A stretch of DNA of 11,497 nucleotides, taken from assembly GCA_021772355.1 (NCBI GenBank), contig JAJFMB010000281.1, positions 1 to 11,497 on the forward strand. Direction: 5' to 3'. The notes below the pieces were generated by a model, which had not been told where the DNA came from, did no database searches, and worked only from the letters and a program-made list of their open reading frames with translations. Shown piece after piece: positions 7,457-11,497 of this stretch. The position numbers were made by a program, and so were the translations under genes. Source of the stretch: Chlamydiota bacterium (GTDB lineage: Bacteria > Chlamydiota > Chlamydiia > Chlamydiales > JAJFMB01). Each line of letters starts with the position of its first letter. Positions within the stretch are counted from its first letter, which is position 1.

Positions 7457-8218
7457 TTATAACGATTGTTCGAACAGTTGGTACCATTTGTTCGCTGTTT
7501 GTTTATCTTGATCGACACCAACACCATTTTCGTAACAGCAGGCCAAATTGAATCTAGCAATTGGATCTCCTCTTTCGGCTGCTTTTCGAAAATACACAAC
7601 AGCCATTTGTTTATCTGTCGGTGTCCCTATTCCATTTTTGAAGTAATTTCCTATAATGTTTTGGGAGCGCAGATGACCGTTATCGGCTGCTTTTTTGTGC
7701 CAAAAGAAAGCTTGGATTTTGTTCTTACCGCAACCATTGCCTAGGCTATAATGAAGTGCAAGTTTGAATTGGGCGTCGACGTTTCCATTTTCTGCGAGTT
7801 TTGTTAAAGTATTAATTTTAAAAGTGGCGATTTTATTAGCGATTTTTGAGTCTTTGGAGTAATCGGGATCAGCTTTAAAAGATGCGATCGTTTTACATGC
7901 GTTATCTAATGAGGTAAATGGATTATTACTTGCTGTTTTTAAAATTGCCGCTTCAAAACGATCAATTGCTTGGCTTAGGGCTCGATCGTTCGCTTTATGA
8001 CTTGATCCGTACACAAAGTATTGAATTAGGGAGATGATTCGCCCCTTCCATGTTGAGCGCTGTGAGGTGTCGATTAGATGGAAATTTCCTTTCCCGTCGA
8101 CACGAAGAGAGTGGGGGGAATAAGAGGTTGGGAACTCATCATGAGGAATTTCTTTTCCCAAGATCTGTACTCTAATTTCATTGCATAGATCATTTTGAAT
8201 TTTCTCGAATGAAGGCAT
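7457..8218 (-). CDS. Sel1-repeat protein (253 aa), C-terminally shortened paralog
   Basis: Third gene of the array and closest to the 257-residue neighbour, with long stretches nearly identical in both protein and DNA. The first ~136 residues are the shared module, including SLRVDGKGNFHLIDTS and RSTWKGRIIS. Sel1 repeats follow: VDAQFKLALHY..., LRSQNIIGNYFKNGIGT... and PIARFNLACCYENGVGV.... The last repeat stops at KWYQLFEQSL, in the middle of its second helix, whereas the paralog continues with AADQGHEKSNAALKRL; the final capping helix has therefore been lost. Its start is the same MPSFEK as in the 344-residue protein. AAAGGGG (8223-8229) lies 4 nt upstream of the ATG, a strong ribosome site. 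No signal peptide. Molecular function unknown beyond a scaffold role typical of Sel1 repeats. Confidence 0.85.
   Translation of the reverse strand: MPSFEKIQNDLCNEIRVQILGKEIPHDEFPTSYSPHSLRVDGKGNFHLIDTSQRSTWKGRIISLIQYFVYGSSHKANDRALSQAIDRFEAAILKTASNNPFTSLDNACKTIASFKADPDYSKDSKIANKIATFKINTLTKLAENGNVDAQFKLALHYSLGNGCGKNKIQAFFWHKKAADNGHLRSQNIIGNYFKNGIGTPTDKQMAVVYFRKAAERGDPIARFNLACCYENGVGVDQDKQTANKWYQLFEQSL
7984..8089. repeat. Near-identical 106-bp direct repeat, copy 1 (in the 253-aa gene)
   Basis: This segment matches 8810-8915 at 101 of 106 positions with no gaps by direct comparison. It encodes the core of the shared N-terminal module (the signature RSTWKGRIIS and the following helix). The flanking parts of the two genes are visibly less similar. 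Confidence 0.8.
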
Positions 8219-8240
8219 AAAACCCCTTTAGTTTTTCTAG

Positions 8241-9014
8241 TTATGCGATTTGAAGTCTTTTGAGAGCTGCATTGGATTTCTCATGGCCTTGGTCAGCGGC
8301 CAGTTGATGCCATTTGATGGCTTCTTGTTTGTTTTGAACGACACCAACACCCTTTTCGTAACAGCCGGCTAAATTGCATTGGGCAAATGCGTCGCCTTCT
8401 TTAGCGGCTTTTCCATAATACTCAATGGCCATATCTTTATCTTTTGGTGTTCCTATTCCGTACAAGTAGTAACTTCCTAAATTGTTTTGTGCGCGCAGAT
8501 GACCTTGATCTGCTGCTTCTTTCATCCAAAAGAAAGCTTGGGTTTTGTTCTCATCACAATCTTTTCCTTGGCGGCAACAAAGAGCGAGTTTGTATTGAGC
8601 GTCGATGTTTCCCTTTTCTGCGAGCTTTGTCAAAGTGTTAATTTGAAAATCTGCGATTTTATTAACGATTTTTGAGTCTTTAGAAAAGTCGGGATCAGCC
8701 TTAAAAATTTCAACCGTTTTACATGCGTTATCTAATGAGATTAATGGATTATTACATGCTGTTTTTATAATTGCATTTTCAAAATGATCAATTGCTTTGC
8801 AAAGAGCACGATCGTTCGCTTTATGACTTGATCCATACACAAAGTACTGAATTAGGGAGATGATTCGGCCTTTCCATGTTGAGCGCTTTGAGGTGTCGAT
8901 TAGATGGAAATTTCCCCTGCTATCTACGCGCAACGACTGAGGAGCGTAAGGAGAGGAAAGGGTATCCAAATCAACTTGTTTGCCAAATATAAGAGTATTA
9001 AAATTATTAATCAT
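8241..9014 (-). CDS. Sel1-repeat protein (257 aa)
   Basis: Second gene of the array. The N-terminal module covers residues 1 to about 136 (SLRVDSRGNFHLIDTS, RSTWKGRIIS at 44-53), but its extreme N terminus (MINNFNTLIFGKQV) is shorter than in the two MPSFEK paralogs and matches the 387-residue protein better. Three full Sel1 repeats follow (IDAQYKLALCC..., LRAQNNLGSYYLYGIGT..., AFAQCNLAGCYEKGVGV...) and then a capping half repeat ending in ALKRLQIA. There is no signal peptide or membrane helix. No clear Shine-Dalgarno sequence precedes the ATG, but a perfect extended -10 element lies 33 bp upstream. The next gene begins 22 bp after its stop, so this gene probably heads a three-gene unit with the 253- and 344-residue genes. 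Confidence 0.85.
   Translation of the reverse strand: MINNFNTLIFGKQVDLDTLSSPYAPQSLRVDSRGNFHLIDTSKRSTWKGRIISLIQYFVYGSSHKANDRALCKAIDHFENAIIKTACNNPLISLDNACKTVEIFKADPDFSKDSKIVNKIADFQINTLTKLAEKGNIDAQYKLALCCRQGKDCDENKTQAFFWMKEAADQGHLRAQNNLGSYYLYGIGTPKDKDMAIEYYGKAAKEGDAFAQCNLAGCYEKGVGVVQNKQEAIKWHQLAADQGHEKSNAALKRLQIA
8810..8915. repeat. Near-identical 106-bp direct repeat, copy 2 (in the 257-aa gene)
   Basis: Partner of 7984-8089, with five substitutions and no gaps. The two copies are 826 bp apart in direct orientation. They reflect recent duplication or gene conversion of the N-terminal module. Confidence 0.8.
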
Positions 9015-9046
9015 AAAAACGTCACTAACGGTTATAAATGATAATA

Positions 9047-9055
9047 ATTATAGCA
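9047..9055 (-). promoter_or_regulatory. Extended -10 promoter for the 257-aa Sel1 gene and followers
   Basis: Minus-strand TGCTATAAT: a perfect TATAAT (9047-9052) with an upstream TG. The -35 region is weak. Transcription would begin near 9040, about 26 nt before the ATG at 9014. It sits in the 83-bp gap between the 387- and 257-residue genes, so the three downstream genes could be expressed independently of the first. Confidence 0.45.
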
Positions 9056-9097
9056 TAAATGTCTGATTGTTGATATGTAAAATATATTTTATACGGG

Positions 9098-10261
9098 TTA
9101 GATAGAATTGAGTACTTGCTTGGCTAAAGTTAATAGTTCTTTAGCCTTCTTTCTGTTTTTTTTGACACCGTGCCCATTGTAGTAACAATTGCCCACATTA
9201 TAACGAGCTTCTGCAAGGCCAAAGCTGGCCGCTTTATTATAGTTTTTAAACGCTAACCGTCGATTTTTTTTTACGCCTATTCCAAAGTCGTAACAGTAGC
9301 CTAAATTATTTAAAGCTAGCGGGTAATTATTGATTGCTGCTTTTTGGTACCATTCAAATGCTTTTTGATTGTCAACGTCGGTGCCGATTCCATTTTGGTA
9401 GCAGTTTCCCACGTTGTACTGGGCAGCGGCATTCTCAAGTTTCGCAGCCCTAAGGTAATGCTGAAATGCCATTTTTCGATTTTGTTCCACACCAAATCCA
9501 TAATCATAGCAGCGACCTAAATTGTTAAGTGATGGAGAGTAACCTTTTTCTGCACCAAGTTTGAAGTACTCAAGAGCCTTTTGTTCGTTCTTCTTGTCTT
9601 CTTGGTGCATCAACCCTAAGGTGTTTTGGGCGCACTCCAAGCCATTTTCTGCGGCTAAGTAAATAAAGTTGAAAGCTTTGTTCGTGTCTTTGTCCACACT
9701 GATACCATCGAGAAAACAGATGCCCACGTTGTAGATGCCATACATGTTATTTTGTTCGGCAGCTTCAAAATATCGATTAAAAGCCATTTTTTCATTTTTA
9801 CGGACATCGATTCCAAACTCGTAGCAATACCCAAGTTCCAGTTGAGCCTCAACGCACCCTTTATCGGCAAAATAGGTTAAGATTTCAATCCTGAAATTAT
9901 CAATTTTCGTTGTAATTTGAGCGTTGTGAGAATAATCAGCGTCGACTTTAAATGAAGATATAGTTTTAGACGCCTGATCGATTTTGCCGATGAGATTTTC
10001 TGCCTGTCTAGATGTCTTTAGAAGAGTTGCTTTGAATTGATCGATTGCCTGTGAGATTGCTTTGTCAGAGGCTTTTTCTTTTGAGCCATAAATGATCCAT
10101 TGGATAAATGAGATGATCCGTCCTTTCCAAGTGGAGCGGTGACTTGTATCGATTAGAAAGAAATCACCTTTCTTATCAACCCTAAGGGTATGTGTGGAGT
10201 CTAAGATGAGATTCTTAGGAGAAACAGGTGTGCCGTAGACTTGAGTCAGGAAAGATGTCAC
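9098..10261 (-). CDS. Sel1-repeat protein (387 aa), longest and first of the array
   Basis: The start is GTG at 10259-10261. No in-frame ATG exists upstream before a stop, and the N terminus (MTSFLTQVYGTPV) lines up with that of the 257-residue paralog. Residues 1 to about 135 are the shared module (TLRVDKKGDFFLIDTS at 25-40, RSTWKGRIIS at 42-51). Residues 137 to the end form seven consecutive Sel1 repeats of about 36 residues; the third (ECAQNTLGLMHQED...) is shorter and lacks the loop motif. Six of the seven carry a cysteine at the same place in the first helix (G-x-C-Y/F-x-x-G). Single rather than paired cysteines differ from the disulfide-bonded Helicobacter Hcp proteins and fit a reducing compartment. 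No signal peptide. A TTGACA/TATTAT promoter ends 28 bp upstream. Likely a protein-binding scaffold; partner unknown. Confidence 0.85.
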   Translation of the reverse strand: MTSFLTQVYGTPVSPKNLILDSTHTLRVDKKGDFFLIDTSHRSTWKGRIISFIQWIIYGSKEKASDKAISQAIDQFKATLLKTSRQAENLIGKIDQASKTISSFKVDADYSHNAQITTKIDNFRIEILTYFADKGCVEAQLELGYCYEFGIDVRKNEKMAFNRYFEAAEQNNMYGIYNVGICFLDGISVDKDTNKAFNFIYLAAENGLECAQNTLGLMHQEDKKNEQKALEYFKLGAEKGYSPSLNNLGRCYDYGFGVEQNRKMAFQHYLRAAKLENAAAQYNVGNCYQNGIGTDVDNQKAFEWYQKAAINNYPLALNNLGYCYDFGIGVKKNRRLAFKNYNKAASFGLAEARYNVGNCYYNGHGVKKNRKKAKELLTLAKQVLNSI

Positions 10262-10288
10262 GTTATGCCACTGTTTTAATAAAAGGGC

Positions 10289-10318
10289 ATAATAGAATTA
10301 ATATTTTATTTATGTCAA
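10289..10318 (-). promoter_or_regulatory. Sigma70-type promoter of the Sel1 array
   Basis: On the minus strand a perfect TTGACA (10313-10318) is followed after 18 bp by TATTAT (10289-10294, five of six matches to consensus). Transcription would start near 10282, leaving a leader of about 20 nt before the GTG at 10261. It lies 22 bp beyond the stop of the thioesterase gene, so the Sel1 array does not depend on that gene's transcript. This is the best promoter match in the window. Confidence 0.6.
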
Positions 10319-10340
10319 ATTTCTAGATAATAATCAATTA

Positions 10341-10778
10341 TCATTTGATTGCAATAAAGGTGCCTGTAAAGTTGACGGCTATAGTATTGTTTTGCATGAT
10401 TGCGGCATTGAGTTGAAGGCGGGCTTTGCCTTTGCGCAAAAGAATGTGATGGAAGCGTTGCCACTCTTTTTCTTCAGGGAAATAACATGTGGCTTCAAAA
10501 TCTGATGTGACGGGTTTTAGGTATTCAATTTCGCTTTTGCCAATGACAATCTCATATGAATTTTCCAAGTTAAGGTGGATCAAGCTCCAGCAAGCAAGTG
10601 TTGTGACAGCGTGTAGGCTCCCTCCAAAGACGGTTTTTTTGTGATTGATGTTTTCTGCTAACGGAGCAGTTAGAGTCACTTTTTGTGGAGTGGCTTCTTT
10701 GGCACGGATGCCGAGTGCTTTGGATATGGGGATTTGCTCATGCAGATAATTTTCTAGCGTGATATTCATAATGTCCAT
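10341..10778 (-). CDS. Hotdog-fold thioesterase, YiiD C-terminal-domain type
   Basis: A protein of 145 residues made of one hotdog domain of the putative-thioesterase group named after the C-terminal half of YiiD. Members are expected to hydrolyse acyl-CoA or acyl-ACP thioesters in the cytoplasm. Seen here: an amphipathic N-terminal helix, the strand KVTLTAPL, then N45-H46 and VFGGSLHAV (50-58), which fits the N-x-x-x-T-x-FGGS signature at the start of the central hotdog helix, and the strand SEIEYLKPV. I chose ATG 10776-10778 because AGAGAA (10783-10788) lies 4 nt upstream. A TTG at 10794-10796 would add six residues and has no ribosome site; a second ATG at 10767-10769 is also possible. The gene is divergent from the hydrolase, with 34 bp between starts. 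Substrate unknown. Confidence 0.8.
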   Translation of the reverse strand: MDIMNITLENYLHEQIPISKALGIRAKEATPQKVTLTAPLAENINHKKTVFGGSLHAVTTLACWSLIHLNLENSYEIVIGKSEIEYLKPVTSDFEATCYFPEEKEWQRFHHILLRKGKARLQLNAAIMQNNTIAVNFTGTFIAIK

Positions 10779-10812
10779 TATTTTCTCTGGAAGCAATTGG
10801 AGTCAATGAGGA

Positions 10813-11497
10813 ATGCTGAAGATCATAGATAACGCTAGCTCAGACGATCATAGACCTCTTCGTGATGATCGAGGATGTCTCGTAGGACTTTCGGATCTCT
10901 GTCTTTCGATGTCAAAAGAGTTAGATAGCCGTAGTCAGCGACATGAGAATCCATGGATCGGACATCCTTTTCCTACATTATCTGGAAATTCCTATGAGAT
11001 GCCGTCTTGGCAACATTCCAAAAAGCTAGTTGTGCTCATCCATGGTTTGAACAGCTCGCCCTTAGCATGGGGTCAGTATTTAGATGCGCTGTCAGCTGAT
11101 GCTGCGACAAGCTGTTTTGCTCCCTTGGTTTATCAAAAGGGATACTGCAAACTCAAAGAAGCTGCTCGTCCCATTTTGGAGGTTGTCAGACAGTATGCAC
11201 AGCAGTTTCCTGATAATCCTATTGTATTGGTAGGACACTCAAATGGAGCCAGAATCGCCGCCTATGTGGAACGCAAATTGGAAGCAAACGAGATCCGTCT
11301 CATTTCAATTGCCGGGCCGCATAGTGGATCAAAGCTTGTGAACTGGATTACATCTTGCGGGATCGAGAGCTCTTTTGGTTTTGGCACTCACATGGTAGAG
11401 GAGTGGAGTTACCAAGGGGAATGGGTTCAAAAGAAATTAAGGAAATGGCAAAACAAGCGATTAGGACAAATGGTGCATCGCTTGTTTTTTGCGACTG
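10813..11497 (+). CDS. Alpha/beta hydrolase, lipase/esterase-like (3' end beyond window)
   Basis: A partial gene: 228 codons are visible and the frame is still open at the window edge. The frame is closed upstream by TGA at 10807, making ATG 10813 the first possible start, with GGAG (10799-10802) 10 nt before it; ATG 10909 is a less likely alternative. Residues 73-82 (VLIHGLNSSP, after the strand LVVLI) give the HG oxyanion-hole motif. GHSNGAR has S143 as nucleophile, in G-x-S-x-G form. IAGPHSGSKL, near 163-172, resembles the TPHxGS segment of triacylglycerol lipases. The catalytic Asp and His would lie partly or wholly beyond the window. There is no signal peptide, so the enzyme would act in the cytoplasm or leave by another route. 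Substrate unknown; lipid or small ester is a guess. Confidence 0.85.
   Translation, partial: MLKIIDNASSDDHRPLRDDRGCLVGLSDLCLSMSKELDSRSQRHENPWIGHPFPTLSGNSYEMPSWQHSKKLVVLIHGLNSSPLAWGQYLDALSADAATSCFAPLVYQKGYCKLKEAARPILEVVRQYAQQFPDNPIVLVGHSNGARIAAYVERKLEANEIRLISIAGPHSGSKLVNWITSCGIESSFGFGTHMVEEWSYQGEWVQKKLRKWQNKRLGQMVHRLFFAT

Larger units (their letters stand above)
6401..10261 (-). repeat. Tandem array of four paralogous Sel1-repeat genes
   Basis: Four same-strand genes share a module of about 135 residues at the N terminus and differ mainly in the number of Sel1 repeats (seven, three and a half, under three, and four) and in their tails. Gaps are 83, 22 and 21 bp. The arrangement indicates local duplication followed by repeat gain and loss. 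No transposase or flanking repeat that would mark a mobile element was seen. Confidence 0.85.

Noticed and set aside
7466..7744. 92-codon plus-strand frame antisense to the 253-aa Sel1 gene
   Set aside because: It is complementary to recognisable Sel1 repeats and has no ribosome site; similar antisense frames occur at 8444-8675 because the paralogs are alike in DNA.
9098..9170. Basic KKNRKKAK stretch near the end of the 387-aa Sel1 protein as a nuclear localisation signal
   Set aside because: The segment is the normal loop of a Sel1 repeat (V-x-K-N/D-x-x-x-A), which is often lysine-rich; no independent support.
6401..10261. Sel1 array as a transposon or integron-like cassette array
   Set aside because: No transposase, integrase, terminal inverted repeats or attC-like palindromes between the genes; local duplication explains it.
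10262..10340. Upstream ATG for the 387-aa gene in the sequence following the promoter
   Set aside because: The ATG near 10290 is out of frame with the Sel1 gene and overlaps the -10 element; the GTG at 10261 agrees with the paralog N terminus.

Overview
The window reads as a stretch of a fairly AT-rich bacterial chromosome. The gene mix (a tandem family of Sel1-repeat proteins with a shared N-terminal module, a large lineage-type hypothetical protein, and a sugar-oxidation operon with its own importer) is the kind seen in amoeba- or protist-associated intracellular bacteria. Environmental Chlamydiae (Parachlamydia/Simkania/Waddlia-like) are my first guess and Legionellales-like bacteria the alternative. 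This is an inference from content; no marker gene is present to settle it. No rRNA, tRNA, CRISPR array, insertion sequence or replication origin was seen.

Layout. Positions 83-2431 (minus) hold a 782-residue protein with a possible nucleotidyltransferase-like signature near its N terminus and a long helical remainder. A 165-bp divergent promoter region follows. Then comes a tight plus-strand operon: a zinc-dependent glucose 1-dehydrogenase of the archaeal type (2597-3712), a cytoplasmic GMC-family flavoprotein with a four-cysteine motif (3723-5261), and an MFS transporter resembling fucose permeases (5263-6438). The likely logic is that the MFS protein imports a sugar and the two oxidoreductases oxidise it inside the cell, yielding reduced nicotinamide and FADH2; the exact substrate is not visible.

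Positions 6401-10261 (minus) are a tandem array of four paralogous Sel1-repeat genes (transcribed in the order 387, 257, 253 and 344 residues). All begin with the same roughly 135-residue module built round the signature RSTWKGRIIS, which I cannot assign to any known domain. A good sigma70-type promoter precedes the 387-residue gene, and a second extended -10 precedes the 257-residue gene, which is spaced by only about 20 bp from the next two. The last paralog overlaps the MFS gene tail to tail by 38 bp. It carries a unique basic C-terminal tail containing both an RVxF-like and a SILK-like motif, the two classical docking motifs of eukaryotic protein phosphatase 1. If real, this would make it a candidate host-directed effector, and it is the most interesting lead in the window.

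The right end has a small hotdog-fold thioesterase of the YiiD C-terminal type (minus, 10341-10778) and, starting only 34 bp away in the opposite direction, the first 228 codons of an alpha/beta hydrolase with lipase-like motifs that runs off the window (10813-11497).
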